A stretch of 64,000 nucleotides of DNA. Origin: Balneatrix alpica DSM 16621 (GTDB lineage: Bacteria > Pseudomonadota > Gammaproteobacteria > Pseudomonadales > Balneatricaceae). The notes under the pieces are model-generated. The model searched no databases and was not told where the DNA came from. It saw nothing but the letters and a program-made list of their open reading frames with translations. Shown here piece by piece: positions 19,020 through 28,215 of the stretch. The first letter of the stretch is position 1; each line of letters begins with the position of its first letter. Made by a program: the position numbers and the translations under genes. The stretch covers positions 62,001-126,000 of the forward strand of contig NZ_KK211041.1 in NCBI RefSeq assembly GCF_000619885.1, written 5' to 3'.

Positions 19020-19889
19020 TTACTCGCTGACCACCATCAGCTCAACCGGGATATAAGCCGCAACGCTCTCACCCTTGAGGACTTTGTCGGCGGTCTGCAC
19101 GCCAGTGGCGCCAATTTCAGCCGGCTTCTGGGCAATGGTGGCGGCCAGTTTGCCGCGCTTCACCGCCTGCACACCGTCATCGGTGCCGTCAAAGCCCACT
19201 ACCAGCGGCTGTTTGCCAGCGGCTTCCAAGGCGCGAATGGCACCCAGTGCCATCTCGTCGTTCTGGGCAAAGACCGCCTGCACATCGCTATGGGCGGTGA
19301 TCAGGTTTTCCATCACGTTGAGGCCTTTGCTGCGGTCAAAATCAGCAGGCTGGCTGGCCAGCACGCTAAAGCCATGGGCGCTGACTGCCTGGGCAAAACC
19401 TTCCCCACGGTCACGGGCGGCGGAGGTACCGGCGATGCCTTCGAGCTGAATCACCTTGGCATTGGCACCGAGTTTGTTGGCAATAAAGTCACCGGCCAGC
19501 TTGCCGCCGGCCACGTTGTCAGAGGCGATATGGCTCACCACTTCGCCACCGTTGGCACCCCGGTCGAGGGTCAAGACTGGAATCTTGGCCTTGTTAGCCA
19601 GTTGCACTGCATTGGCCACCGCATCGGAATCGGTGGGGTTGATCAGAATGGCGGACACTTTGCGGATGGTCAGGTCTTCGACGTTGGCCAGTTCTTTCCC
19701 CGGATCATTCTGGGAGTCGAGCACGATCAGTTCATGGCCAAGGGCCTTGGCGGCTTCATCGGCGCCTTCTTTCATGCTGACGAAGAAGGGGTTGTTGAGG
19801 GTCGAGACCACCAGGGCCAGGGTGTCGGCCTGGGCTTGGATGGCGGTTGCCAGTACGGTGGTCGTCAGCAGGGCAGTCAGCTTTTTCAT
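19020..19889 (-). CDS. rbsB: ribose ABC transporter periplasmic binding protein
   Basis: 289 residues with a signal peptide ([21 protein letters not shown], cleavage near 21). The mature protein begins [30 protein letters not shown], typical of RbsB. Other ribose-type periplasmic-binding features are [12 protein letters not shown] and [13 protein letters not shown]. It captures ribose in the periplasm for RbsAC. It is separated by only 4 bp from rbsC. Confidence 0.93.
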   Translation of the reverse strand: MKKLTALLTTTVLATAIQAQADTLALVVSTLNNPFFVSMKEGADEAAKALGHELIVLDSQNDPGKELANVEDLTIRKVSAILINPTDSDAVANAVQLANKAKIPVLTLDRGANGGEVVSHIASDNVAGGKLAGDFIANKLGANAKVIQLEGIAGTSAARDRGEGFAQAVSAHGFSVLASQPADFDRSKGLNVMENLITAHSDVQAVFAQNDEMALGAIRALEAAGKQPLVVGFDGTDDGVQAVKRGKLAATIAQKPAEIGATGVQTADKVLKGESVAAYIPVELMVVSE

Positions 19890-19893
19890 GGAT

Positions 19894-20859
19894 TTAACCT
19901 CTATTGTTGTTGTGTTGCTTATCCACCAGTACCGCCAGCAGGATGACTCCAGCCTTGGCGATCATCTGGAAATAAGATGAGACATCGAGCAAATTCAGGG
20001 CGTTATTGAGAAAACCGATAATCAGCGCGCCAATCAGGGTGCCGACAATGCGGCCTTTACCACCCGCCAGACTGGTGCCGCCAAGTACCACGGCGGCAAT
20101 GGCATCCAGTTCATAGCCCATCCCTGCGGTAGGCTGGGCGGAGGACAGGCGAGCGGTGACGATAATGCCAGCCAGGGCCGCGAGCATGCCGCACAGGGCA
20201 TAGACGGCAATCTTGATGCGATCGACCCGGATACCTGACAGGCGGGTAGCGGCCTCGTTGCCACCCAGGGCATAGACGTAACGGCCAAAGCGGGTGTGGT
20301 GCAGCACCAGCCAGCCCAGGGCAAAGACGGCAAACATCAGCCAGACGGGGACGGGGATACCCAACAGGTAACCATTACCGAGCCAGCTAAAGGCATCCCC
20401 GGCATCGGAAAAACCAATCGAAATCGGGCGGCCTTCGGTGTACACCAAAGTCAGGCCGCGCACCATGGTCATGCTCACCAGGGTGGCGATAAAGGCCTGC
20501 ACATGGCCCTTGGCGATAATGATGCCGCTGATCGCCCCCAGCGCCAGGCCGGCAGCCAGGGTCAGACAGAGGGTGACCAATAAGGGCAGTTCCAGGGCCA
20601 CCATGCTGGCGGCCAGGGCGCCGCAGAGGGCCAGAATGGAGCCGACGCTCAAGTCAATGCCGGCGGTAAGAATTACCAGGGTCATCCCCACCGCGATAAT
20701 GGCGTTGATGGAGGTCTGGCGCAGGATATTCATCAGGTTATCGACACTGAAAAAGTTCGGCGTCAGCGCCGATACCACCCCAATCAGCAACAGCAGGCAG
20801 AGCAGGGATTTTTGTTGCTGTAACCAGGACAGCATGGCAGTTCGTGACATATTCATCAT
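19894..20859 (-). CDS. rbsC: ribose ABC transporter permease
   Basis: 321 residues with 8-10 hydrophobic helices and the signatures of Rbs[34 protein letters not shown], and near the end [23 protein letters not shown]. It forms the inner-membrane channel of the ribose importer as a dimer. Its start codon overlaps the rbsA stop (ATGA), giving translational coupling. Confidence 0.93.
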   Translation of the reverse strand: MMNMSRTAMLSWLQQQKSLLCLLLLIGVVSALTPNFFSVDNLMNILRQTSINAIIAVGMTLVILTAGIDLSVGSILALCGALAASMVALELPLLVTLCLTLAAGLALGAISGIIIAKGHVQAFIATLVSMTMVRGLTLVYTEGRPISIGFSDAGDAFSWLGNGYLLGIPVPVWLMFAVFALGWLVLHHTRFGRYVYALGGNEAATRLSGIRVDRIKIAVYALCGMLAALAGIIVTARLSSAQPTAGMGYELDAIAAVVLGGTSLAGGKGRIVGTLIGALIIGFLNNALNLLDVSSYFQMIAKAGVILLAVLVDKQHNNNRG

Positions 20860-22355
20860 TTTGACTCACTGACAGCTTGGCCAACGGCGGCGGCCAACAG
20901 GTTTTCCTGGGTGGCTTCGGCGCGGCTGAATTGTCCGGCCAGACGCCCCTCATGCATCACCAGAATGCGGTCGCTCAGCCCTAGCACTTCGGGCATATCG
21001 GAGGACACCAACAAAATGGCCAGGCCCTGTTGCTTGAGCTGATTGATTAGCTGATAGATTTCTTTGCGGGCGCCGACATCGATGCCACGGGTCGGCTCAT
21101 CCAGAATCAGCACCCGGGGTTGGCAGAGCAGGGCTTTGGCAATCGCCACCTTTTGCTGGTTGCCACCGGACAGGTTGATAAGCGGTTGCTCCAGGCTGGG
21201 GGTTTTAATCCGCAGCTGTTGCACCAGTTCGCGGGCCTGTTGTTGTTCCTGGCGATGCTGGAGTAAACCTGAGACATGGCAGAAGCGCGGCAAGGCGCTG
21301 AGGCTGATGTTGTGCAATACCGATAAGCCCAGCACCAGACCTTCGCCCTTGCGATCCTCGCTGATGTAGACCACCCCGGCAGCCAGGGCCTCGGCGGGGC
21401 TACGCCACTGCACCGCTTGACCCAACAGGTGGATTTGGCCCTGACGCACCGGGCTGGCGGCATAGATCAGCTTCATTAACTCGGTGCGGCCGGCGCCAAT
21501 CAGACCGCTTAAGCCCACCACTTCACCGGCGTGCAGGCTCAGGCTGACCCCTTTGACGCCCTGGCCATGCAGGTTATCCAGCGTCAGTACCTGCTCCCCC
21601 AGGGTGGCGCTTTGATAGGGGTAGTAGTCATCCAGGGAGCGGCCCACCATGGCCTCAATCAGACTGTCCTCGCTCCACTCGGCGGTGGCCGCTTCACGGA
21701 TAAACTGGCCATCCCGCAGCACGCTGATGCGGTCACTTAGGGCAAAGACTTCCGGTAAGCGGTGGGAGATATAGACAATGCCACGCCCTTCGGCTTTGAG
21801 CTCATTGATCACCCGAAACAGTTGCGCGGCCTCGGTATCGGTGAGGGCATCGGTGGGTTCATCCATGATGATCACCCGTGACTCGAAGGCCAGGGCTTTG
21901 GCTATTTCCACCATTTGCTGGGCACCCAGGCTCAGGTCACCAAGGCGTTGGCGTGGGTCGAGGTTCAGCCCCAGACGTTGTAACAGCTCGGCGGCGTGCT
22001 GATACAGACGGCGCCAGTCGATACAGCCAAAGCGCTGGGGTTCGCGGCCCAGGAAGATGTTCTCGCCGATGCTGAGTTCGGCATGCAGGTTCAGCTCCTG
22101 GTGAATAATGCTGATGCCGGCCTGTTGCGAGTCACGCGGGCCTTGAAACCAGCGGGCCTGGCCCTGGTATTCGAGGCGGCCGCCATCGGCCTGGTAGATG
22201 CCGGTCAGGATCTTCATCAGGGTCGATTTACCGGCCCCGTTTTCCCCCATCAAAGCCATCACCTCACCGGGGTAGACCCTTAGCTCGGCCTGGCGCAGCG
22301 CCTGTACCCCGGCAAAGGCCTTATCAATGGCGCTGAGTTGCAGGAGCGGCTGCAT
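20856..22355 (-). CDS. rbsA: ribose ABC transporter ATPase (double nucleotide-binding domain)
   Basis: 499 residues when started at the ATG whose first base is 22355; an upstream in-frame start would run into rbsD and lacks support. Two ABC domains: the first with GENGAGKST and [17 protein letters not shown], Walker [11 protein letters not shown]; the second has a degenerate Walker A ([12 protein letters not shown]) as is normal for RbsA, with [16 protein letters not shown] and [13 protein letters not shown]. It powers ribose uptake. The start overlaps the rbsD stop (TGATG arrangement). Confidence 0.93.
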   Translation of the reverse strand: MQPLLQLSAIDKAFAGVQALRQAELRVYPGEVMALMGENGAGKSTLMKILTGIYQADGGRLEYQGQARWFQGPRDSQQAGISIIHQELNLHAELSIGENIFLGREPQRFGCIDWRRLYQHAAELLQRLGLNLDPRQRLGDLSLGAQQMVEIAKALAFESRVIIMDEPTDALTDTEAAQLFRVINELKAEGRGIVYISHRLPEVFALSDRISVLRDGQFIREAATAEWSEDSLIEAMVGRSLDDYYPYQSATLGEQVLTLDNLHGQGVKGVSLSLHAGEVVGLSGLIGAGRTELMKLIYAASPVRQGQIHLLGQAVQWRSPAEALAAGVVYISEDRKGEGLVLGLSVLHNISLSALPRFCHVSGLLQHRQEQQQARELVQQLRIKTPSLEQPLINLSGGNQQKVAIAKALLCQPRVLILDEPTRGIDVGARKEIYQLINQLKQQGLAILLVSSDMPEVLGLSDRILVMHEGRLAGQFSRAEATQENLLAAAVGQAVSESK

Positions 22356-22768
22356 CAGGCCTGCTCCGCAAAGGCAACACCGGTGCACAGAATGATGTTG
22401 GCGTAGGGGGTGCACTCGCCGGTGCGTACTACTGCTTTGCTGTGCTGGCTACGCTGTTTGAACTCGGCGTGGCTAACAAAGTGCACAGGTAATTGCCGCT
22501 CGCTCAGTCGCAGCAGCAATTGCTGGTAGAAGGCGGGGCTGATCTGGCGAATCTCTTCGGCCAGGATCACGCTTTCAATCGCCACTTCACCCAGTACCAG
22601 GTCCAGCGTGGTCAGCAAATCCGGTACGCCACGACAGAGGGCTAAGTCCAGGCGCTGATGCTCATGGGCAATGGGTAAGCCGGCATCCGCCAGGGTGATT
22701 TCATCGGTATGCCCCAACCGACTTAATACCTGGGTCAGGGGGGCGTTAAGAAGTTTTGCTAGTCGCAT
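22355..22768 (-). CDS. rbsD: D-ribose pyranase
   Basis: 137 residues, normal RbsD length. The recognisable features are [19 protein letters not shown] with the conserved His, [13 protein letters not shown] and the C-terminal [18 protein letters not shown]. It interconverts the pyranose and furanose forms of ribose so that ribokinase receives ribofuranose. It is the first gene of the operon and lies directly downstream of the palindromic operator and promoter. Confidence 0.93.
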   Translation of the reverse strand: MRLAKLLNAPLTQVLSRLGHTDEITLADAGLPIAHEHQRLDLALCRGVPDLLTTLDLVLGEVAIESVILAEEIRQISPAFYQQLLLRLSERQLPVHFVSHAEFKQRSQHSKAVVRTGECTPYANIILCTGVAFAEQA

Positions 22769-22817
22769 GCTGTTCCCTTAGGGGGCAGGACGGCCCTGCT
22801 TATCATTATTTTGCCCA

Positions 22818-22846
22818 TTTATAGTGCAAGAAAAACGTTTGCGCAA
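22818..22846 (-). promoter_or_regulatory. rbs operon sigma-70 promoter
   Basis: Reading the minus strand, a -35 element TTGCGC (22846-22841) and a -10 element TATAAA (22823-22818) are separated by exactly 17 bp. The -35 element lies inside the palindromic operator, which fits repression by RbsR. Confidence 0.65.
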
Positions 22847-22852
22847 ACGTTT
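22833..22852. promoter_or_regulatory. RbsR operator, perfect 20-bp palindrome
   Basis: AAACGTTTGCGCAAACGTTT is an uninterrupted perfect inverted repeat with the central CG-rich step typical of LacI-family operators (PurR/RbsR type). It lies 64 bp upstream of rbsD and overlaps the predicted -35 box. Confidence 0.85.
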
Positions 22853-22956
22853 CGATGGTGTTTTAGCTGAACTTTAGTTGGCTTAAGCGTCTTGGCCGGA
22901 CAGGGGGTACACCCAGCCGCCAGGGTTGCCCCTGATGGGGTAGCTCGCCCCCACGC

Positions 22957-22970
22957 TTGATACATATCAA
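22957..22970. promoter_or_regulatory. FNR/Anr box before ubiUV
   Basis: TTGATACATATCAA is an exact match to the FNR consensus TTGAT-N4-ATCAA. If the site activates from -41.5, transcription would start near 23005, and a -10-like TAGCGT is present at 22993-22998. This supports anaerobic activation of ubiU-ubiV. Confidence 0.88.
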
Positions 22971-23031
22971 AGGGGGAGGGGAAGGGAGCTGCTAGCGTGG
23001 CGGGGTTTCAACCCGTGGTAAGGAGCGGCTG

Positions 23032-24027
23032 ATGGAGCTGGTCTGTCCCGCAGGTAGCTTACCTGCGATGAAAAGCGCGGTGGATGAAGGGGCTGATGCG
23101 GTCTACTTCGGTTTTAAAGATGCCACCAATGCCCGCCATTTTGCTGGACTCAACTTTGATGAGCGCCGCGCCCGTGAAGGCATCGACTATGCCCACCGTA
23201 AAGGGACGCGGGTGTTTTGTGCCCTCAATACCTATCCTCAGCCCAGTGGCTGGCAGCAGTGGACGGCAGCGGCCGATCGCGCCGCCGACCTGGGGGTGGA
23301 TGCCTTGATCGCCGCCGACATGGGGGTACTAAGTTATGTGGCCAAACGCCACCCCAAGCTTAATCTGCACCTGTCCGTGCAGGGCTCAGCCACTAACCAG
23401 GCGGCGCTGAAGTTCTACCATGAGCACTTTGGTATCCGCCGGGCGGTGTTGCCACGGGTGCTGTCCTTGGCGCAGGTGGCCCAGCTGGCAGCGGCTAGCC
23501 CGGTGGAGCTGGAGGTATTTGCCTTTGGCAGTCTGTGCATTATGGCGGAGGGACGCTGTTATCTGTCCTCTTACCTGACCGATGAGTCCCCCAATACCTG
23601 TGGCGCCTGTTCGCCAGCCAAGGCGGTGCGTTGGCAGGAAACCCCGCAGGGGTTGGAGTCACGCCTTAATGGCGTGCTGATTGACCGCTATGGGCCAGGG
23701 GAAAAGGCCGGTTATCCCACTCTTTGTAAGGGGCGCTTCGAGGTTAATGGCAAGCGCTACCATGCCATCGAAGAGCCCACCAGTCTTAATACCCTGGATT
23801 TGATTCCGCAGTTGCAGGCGCTGGGCATCGCCGCAGTAAAAATCGAAGGGCGGCAACGCAGCCCGGCCTATGTGGCTCAGGTGGCGCGAGTTTGGCGTGC
23901 GGCGCTGGATCAGGCCGCGGCCAACCCCCAGGGTTTTCGCCCCCATAGCGAGTGGCAGCAAACCCTGGGTGAGCTGTCGGAAGGTTCGCAAACCACCCTG
24001 GGTGCGTACCACCGTTCCTGGCAATAG
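23032..24027 (+). CDS. ubiU: oxygen-independent ubiquinone hydroxylation protein UbiU (U32 family)
   Basis: 331 residues of the peptidase-U32 family but with the four cysteines that bind a 4Fe-4S cluster in UbiU: Cys169, Cys176, Cys193 and Cys232, the same residue numbers as in E. coli UbiU. The opening MELVCPAGSLPAMKSAVDEGADAVYFG is characteristic. With UbiV and UbiT it hydroxylates the ubiquinone precursor ring without oxygen, using prephenate as oxygen donor in E. coli. It is followed 9 bp later by ubiV and preceded by a consensus FNR box, consistent with quinone synthesis for anaerobic respiration. Confidence 0.93.
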   Translation: MELVCPAGSLPAMKSAVDEGADAVYFGFKDATNARHFAGLNFDERRAREGIDYAHRKGTRVFCALNTYPQPSGWQQWTAAADRAADLGVDALIAADMGVLSYVAKRHPKLNLHLSVQGSATNQAALKFYHEHFGIRRAVLPRVLSLAQVAQLAAASPVELEVFAFGSLCIMAEGRCYLSSYLTDESPNTCGACSPAKAVRWQETPQGLESRLNGVLIDRYGPGEKAGYPTLCKGRFEVNGKRYHAIEEPTSLNTLDLIPQLQALGIAAVKIEGRQRSPAYVAQVARVWRAALDQAAANPQGFRPHSEWQQTLGELSEGSQTTLGAYHRSWQ

Positions 24028-24036
24028 GAGAAGGCG

Positions 24037-24939
24037 ATGCAAGGCACACACTTGGCCCTGGGGCCGATTCTGTTTTTTTGGACCCAGCAGGAAGTACGGG
24101 ATTTTTACCAACGCATGGCCAGCCAGCCCGTGGAGACGATCTACCTGGGGGAAACGGTATGCTCGAAACGGCGGGAAATGCGCCTGCCGGACTGGATTGA
24201 GGTGGGCCAACAGCTGGCCGAGCAGGGCAAGCGGGTGGTGCTCTCGACCCTGACCCTGCTGGAGGCGGAGTCCGAGTTGAAGATGCTCAAGCGTATCTGC
24301 GCCAATAGCGACTTTGTGGTGGAAGCCAATGATGTGGCGGCGATCCAGCTGCTGAGTGAACACAAGCTGCCCTTTGTGGTGGGGCCGGCGATTAACGTCT
24401 ACAACCTGGAAACCCTCAAGCTGTTAATGGCGCAGGGTATGCAGCGCTGGGTGATGCCGGTGGAGCTGGGCCGGGTTACCCTGCATGCGCTGTTGCGTCA
24501 GTTGCAGGAGGAGGGCTTGCGCCAGCAGTTGGAGGTCGAGGTATTTGCCTATGGCAAGCTGCCGTTGGCCTATTCCGCCCGCTGTTTTGCCGCCCGTCAT
24601 CTGGACTTGCCCAAGGATAATTGCCAGCTGTGCTGCTTGAACTATCCCGATGGACTGATGGTGCGCAGTCAGGAGGGCAAGGAGGTCTTTACCCTCAATG
24701 GCATCCAGACTCTGTCCGGTGATCTCTATAACCTGGTGGAGGAAGTGGCCGATTTGCAGCAGCTGGGGATTAATGCCCTGCGTCTGAGCCCGCAACTGGC
24801 GGGGATGGAGGCGGTCATCCAGCGCTTTGCCGCGGCACTGGAGGGGCAAAGCAGCCAACAGATACCCCTGTTGCAAGCCAGCTTCTGCAATGGTTATTGG
24901 TATGGCAAACCTGGCTTGGAGTGGGTGGATTCGGCCTGA
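24037..24939 (+). CDS. ubiV: oxygen-independent ubiquinone hydroxylation protein UbiV (U32 family)
   Basis: 300 residues, shorter U32 paralogue. The cluster cysteines are Cys42, Cys183, Cys196 and Cys200, each offset by three from the E. coli UbiV ligands (39, 180, 193, 197), so a 4Fe-4S cluster is expected. It forms a heterodimer with UbiU in E. coli. The gene is 9 bp after ubiU with a good ribosome site (AGGAGAAGG), and an intrinsic terminator follows, so ubiUV is a two-gene operon. Confidence 0.93.
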   Translation: MQGTHLALGPILFFWTQQEVRDFYQRMASQPVETIYLGETVCSKRREMRLPDWIEVGQQLAEQGKRVVLSTLTLLEAESELKMLKRICANSDFVVEANDVAAIQLLSEHKLPFVVGPAINVYNLETLKLLMAQGMQRWVMPVELGRVTLHALLRQLQEEGLRQQLEVEVFAYGKLPLAYSARCFAARHLDLPKDNCQLCCLNYPDGLMVRSQEGKEVFTLNGIQTLSGDLYNLVEEVADLQQLGINALRLSPQLAGMEAVIQRFAAALEGQSSQQIPLLQASFCNGYWYGKPGLEWVDSA

Positions 24940-24982
24940 TGGGGTTGCCGTGATTTCACCGTACCGCAGGCGGGAGTAGACT

Positions 24983-25008
24983 AAAGGGGCTAAGCAAAAG
25001 CCCCTTTT
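24983..25008 (+). terminator. terminator after ubiUV
   Basis: AAAGGGGCT and AGCCCCTTTT pair around a short AAGCAAA loop and end in a T-run: an intrinsic terminator 44 bp after ubiV. Confidence 0.85.
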
Positions 25009-25030
25009 ATGTGTCGCTGCCGAGGTCGAA

Positions 25031-25240
25031 GTGTCAACTGCCCGTACCCTCTCCCCCTGTGTTCGTAACTGCTGTCTGGATGAGCAGGATATCTGCCTGG
25101 GCTGTGGTCGCAGCCTGGATGAAATTGTCCATTGGAGTCAGATGAGCGAGGAAGAGCACCGGGCAGTGCTGCAACGTTGCCAACAGCGTCAACGTGATCG
25201 GCGCCAGCGTTTTCCTGGCCTGCCGCCCCAGGCTGACTAA
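25031..25240 (+). CDS. small DUF1289 cysteine-rich protein
   Basis: 69 residues from a GTG start at 25031 with GAGG upstream. It has the DUF1289 pattern: SPCVRNCCLDEQDICLGCGRSLDEIVHW followed by a basic helix rich in Arg and Gln. The four spaced cysteines suggest a small metal site. The family is widespread in proteobacteria and has no established function. It lies just after the ubiUV terminator. It may be cotranscribed with the GFA-family gene 78 bp further on. Confidence 0.8.
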   Translation: MSTARTLSPCVRNCCLDEQDICLGCGRSLDEIVHWSQMSEEEHRAVLQRCQQRQRDRRQRFPGLPPQAD

Positions 25241-25318
25241 CTGCCGCTAAAGGCCAATACGCTGTCTGTGCAGGCTTTGACTACACTCCTTAGGGTCAAT
25301 CAATCTGCAGGAGTAGTT

Positions 25319-25837
25319 ATGAGCACGGCAGAGATGAATGCTACGGGTTCTTCTTCCCTTTCCCCGCTTTTGGGTCGCTGTAGCTGTGGTGAAGTGCGCT
25401 ATCAGTTACTCGCCCATCCCTTAGTGGTACATGCCTGCCATTGCAGCTGGTGCCAGCGTGAAAGCGGCAGCGCCTTTGCGCTGAATGCGATGATCGAGAG
25501 TGATGAGGTCAAGCTGCTGGCGGGCAAGCCGGAGCTGCACACCCTGCCCAGTGCCTCGGGTAAGGGCCAACAGGTACTGCGTTGTCCAAGCTGTAAAGTG
25601 GTGTTGTGGAGCCACTATGGTGGCGCGGGTGTGCTGATCAGTTTCGTGCGGGTGGGCACCCTGGAGCAGCCCGAGCGGCTGCCACCGGATGTGCATATTT
25701 ATACCTCCACCAAGCTGCCCTGGCTGCCACTGCCGCAGGGTGTGCTAGCGATGGAGGAGTATTACCAGCGTTCCAAAATCTGGTCCGCGGCGAGCTTAGC
25801 GCGTTTCGAGCGGATTAAGGCACAACTGAAGGGCTGA
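25319..25837 (+). CDS. GFA-family (glutathione-dependent formaldehyde-activating-like) zinc protein
   Basis: 172 residues from the ATG at 25319, which has AGGAG before it; an upstream GTG at 25268 lacks one. The zinc ligands of the GFA fold are visible: GRCSCGEVRY, then CHCSWCQRESGSAFALNAM, then LRCPSCKVVLWSHYG. Family members are often called Gfa or CENP-V-like; the true reaction of most is unknown. The last 23 bp overlap the convergent ubiT gene on the other strand. Confidence 0.85.
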   Translation: MSTAEMNATGSSSLSPLLGRCSCGEVRYQLLAHPLVVHACHCSWCQRESGSAFALNAMIESDEVKLLAGKPELHTLPSASGKGQQVLRCPSCKVVLWSHYGGAGVLISFVRVGTLEQPERLPPDVHIYTSTKLPWLPLPQGVLAMEEYYQRSKIWSAASLARFERIKAQLKG

Positions 25838-26315
25838 GGCCCTCGCTATACAGGCGCTCACCCAGGGCTAACCCCTGCTGCACCGGCGCAGGCCAGGCGG
25901 GGGTGTCCAGGCTATCGAGCATATTTTTGACCGCCAGACCCAACTCGGTATCCCCTTCGATCACCAGCTTACGCTGGAAGAACAGGGTGTCCGGGTCTTC
26001 CTGACGGGTCACCATCTTAATAAAGGCCACTGGTGAGCCCTTGATCCAGGCATCCGCCTCTTCGCGCAGGCACAGGCAGAGCCTGCTGCCTTTGCTGCTA
26101 TTGACCAGGCTGAGCACCAGGCGCAGCTCTATTTCCTCAACGGCAATGCCCAGATAACGGCCCTGCATAAAGTCCAGGTCACCATATTCCAGTGCCTGCT
26201 GCAGGGTATGGCGCAGGGCTTTTTCAACGATTAAGCGTTTGCACGGGAAGGGGGTGAGGCGGTCGCCCTGGCGAATCAGGTTATTCAAACTGGAGCGGAA
26301 AAGGGCTTTGAACAT
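25815..26315 (-). CDS. ubiT: ubiquinone biosynthesis accessory factor UbiT (SCP2 domain)
   Basis: 166 residues. It has an SCP2 sterol-carrier-like lipid-binding fold: a basic N-terminus (PFPCKRLIVEKALRHTLQQALEYGDLDFMQGRYLGI), a central VEEIELRLVLSLVN and a C-terminal VIEGDTELGLAVKNMLDSLD. UbiT binds the hydrophobic precursor and works with UbiUV in oxygen-independent ubiquinone synthesis. It is divergent from nrdD, and a shared FNR-like box sits between them. A -10-like TAGCAT (26349-26344, minus) is placed as expected for class II activation. Confidence 0.88.
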   Translation of the reverse strand: MFKALFRSSLNNLIRQGDRLTPFPCKRLIVEKALRHTLQQALEYGDLDFMQGRYLGIAVEEIELRLVLSLVNSSKGSRLCLCLREEADAWIKGSPVAFIKMVTRQEDPDTLFFQRKLVIEGDTELGLAVKNMLDSLDTPAWPAPVQQGLALGERLYSEGLSPSVVP

Positions 26316-26371
26316 GACGGGCTCCTTGGCTGCTGGAGGGTTAATGCTAGTGAGAGCAGAGGGCCGGCAAC

Positions 26372-26385
26372 TTGACCCAGATCAA
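26372..26385. promoter_or_regulatory. FNR/Anr box between ubiT and nrdD
   Basis: TTGACCCAGATCAA fits TTGAY-N4-ATCAA with one departure from the strict consensus. It lies in the 156-bp divergent region and is suitably placed to activate both ubiT and nrdD under low oxygen. Confidence 0.8.
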
Positions 26386-26419
26386 GGCTGAGAGAGTAGG
26401 GGAGGGAATAGGCTTTGGC

Positions 26420-26462
26420 ACAATATCTAGTTATTAATTTTTAAAAATTAACTATATGTAGT
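26420..26462 (+). promoter_or_regulatory. tandem NrdR boxes before nrdD
   Basis: ACAATATCTAGT (26420-26431) and ACTATATGTAGT (26451-26462) match the NrdR-box core (ACWATATMTWGT type). They are 31 bp apart start to start, three helical turns, the spacing typical of paired NrdR sites. They lie where transcription from the FNR-dependent promoter would begin, so repression of the reductase operon by NrdR-dATP/ATP is expected. Confidence 0.8.
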
Positions 26463-26471
26463 GAGGAAGCC

Positions 26472-28190
26472 ATGGCAGCCAGCATTGATGTGAAGTCTAC
26501 CCTGGAGGAGTATTTACACCGTAGTGACTGGCGGGTACAGGCCAATGCCAACCAGGGCTATTCCCTCGGTGGCATGATATTAAATGTGGCAGGCAAGCTG
26601 GTGGCGAACTACTGGCTGGATCAGATTTATCCCCAGGCGGTGGGGCAGGCTCACCGTGACGGGGATATCCACATCCATGATCTGGATATGCTGTCCGGCT
26701 ACTGTGCCGGTTGGTCACTGCGCACTCTGTTGCATGAAGGTTTTAACGGTCTAGCCGGCAGGGCCGAAAGTGCACCACCCAAACACCTCTCTAGTGCGGT
26801 GGGGCAGATCGTCAATTTTCTTGGCACCCTGCAAAACGAATGGGCCGGTGCCCAGGCCTTTAGCTCCTTCGATACCTATCTGGCGCCCTATGTACGCAAA
26901 GACCGGCTCAGTTATCCCCAGGTGCGCCAGTGCATGCAGGAGTTGATTTATAACCTCAATGTTCCCTCCCGCTGGGGTACGCAAACGCCCTTTACCAACC
27001 TGACTTTTGACTGGGTCTGTCCGGAGGATCTGCGTGAGCAGGTGCCGTTAATCGGCGGGGAGGAAATGCCCTTCTGCTATGGTGAGTTGCAGGCGGAGAT
27101 GGACATGCTCAACCGTGCCTATCTGGAGGTGATGCAGGCCGGGGATGCGCGGGGACGGGTGTTTACCTTCCCGATTCCCACTTACAACATCACCCCGGAT
27201 TTCAATTGGGACAGTGCCAATGCCGAGCTGCTGTTTGAGCTGACCGGCAAGTACGGGCTGCCCTATTTTCAAAACTTCCTCAACTCGGACCTGCAGCCCC
27301 ATATGGTGCGCTCCATGTGCTGCCGTTTGCAGCTGGATGTACGGGAGCTGCTCAAACGCGGTAATGGCCTGTTTGGCTCGGCGGAGCAGACCGGTTCCAT
27401 TGGCGTGGTGACCATTAACTGTGCGCGCCTGGGTTACCTCTACCAGGGGGATTGGCAGGGGCTATACCAGCGCCTGGATGAGCTGCTGGAGTTGGGCAAA
27501 ACCTGCCTGGAACTGAAGCGGCAAACGGTGCAGGAGCTGATGGATCAGGGCTTGTTCCCCTATACCAAGCGTTACCTCGGCACTCTGCGTAATCACTTTT
27601 CCACCCTGGGGATTAACGGCGTCAACGAGATGCTGCAGAACTTCTATGCCGATCGCAGTGGCAGCCCCATTGATATGGCTCATCCCCAGGGGCGGCAGGA
27701 GGCGATTGCCCTGCTCGATCATATCCGTGCCCGTCTGCAGGCGTTTCAGGCCGAGACCGGTCACCTCTACAATCTGGAGGCTACCCCGGCGGAGGGCACC
27801 ACCTACCGTTTTGCCCGGGAGGATCACAAGCGTTATCCCGGCATTGTGCAGGCCGGTACCGAGCAGGCGCCCTATTACACCAACTCCACCCAGTTGCCGG
27901 TGGGCTTTACCGATGACCCCTTCGAGGCGTTGTTATTGCAGGATGAGCTGCAACGCCGTTACACCGGCGGCACCGTATTGCATCTGTATATGCGCGAGCG
28001 CCTGTCCAGCAGCCGTGCCTGTAAACAACTGGTACGTACGGCATTGGAGCGTTTCCGCCTGCCCTATTTAACCATTACCCCGACCTTTTCCATTTGCCCC
28101 ACCCACGGTTATCTCAGTGGCGAGCATGAGTACTGCCCCCGCTGTGATGAGGAAATTCTGGCCCGTAAGCAGGCCGCCTGCTGTGCTTGA
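26472..28190 (+). CDS. nrdD: class III anaerobic ribonucleotide reductase, large part without glycyl-radical domain
   Basis: 572 residues. The ten-stranded barrel core of NrdD is recognisable (HIHDLDMLSGYCAGWSLRTLL, FNLNVPSRWG-like YNLNVPSRWGTQTPFTNLTFDW, GVVTINCARLGYL, and near the end TPTFSICPTHGYLSGEHEYCPRC). The N-terminal ATP-cone of E. coli NrdD is missing. The protein ends 16 residues after the CPTH...CPRC zinc motif. Normal NrdD continues here into the glycyl-radical loop; in this window that loop is encoded by the next small gene. It reduces ribonucleoside triphosphates anaerobically. It is the first gene of nrdD-glycyl domain-nrdG, under FNR-like and NrdR-like sites. Confidence 0.92.
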   Translation: MAASIDVKSTLEEYLHRSDWRVQANANQGYSLGGMILNVAGKLVANYWLDQIYPQAVGQAHRDGDIHIHDLDMLSGYCAGWSLRTLLHEGFNGLAGRAESAPPKHLSSAVGQIVNFLGTLQNEWAGAQAFSSFDTYLAPYVRKDRLSYPQVRQCMQELIYNLNVPSRWGTQTPFTNLTFDWVCPEDLREQVPLIGGEEMPFCYGELQAEMDMLNRAYLEVMQAGDARGRVFTFPIPTYNITPDFNWDSANAELLFELTGKYGLPYFQNFLNSDLQPHMVRSMCCRLQLDVRELLKRGNGLFGSAEQTGSIGVVTINCARLGYLYQGDWQGLYQRLDELLELGKTCLELKRQTVQELMDQGLFPYTKRYLGTLRNHFSTLGINGVNEMLQNFYADRSGSPIDMAHPQGRQEAIALLDHIRARLQAFQAETGHLYNLEATPAEGTTYRFAREDHKRYPGIVQAGTEQAPYYTNSTQLPVGFTDDPFEALLLQDELQRRYTGGTVLHLYMRERLSSSRACKQLVRTALERFRLPYLTITPTFSICPTHGYLSGEHEYCPRCDEEILARKQAACCA

Positions 28191-28215
28191 GTGATTTACC
28201 CTAAGGAGAAAAAGC

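Noticed and set aside
28191-28215. Sequencing frameshift as explanation for the split NrdD
   Set aside because: The small gene has its own strong Shine-Dalgarno, a spacer and an overlapping stop/start with nrdG; a simple indel would not create these. It cannot be excluded without reads.
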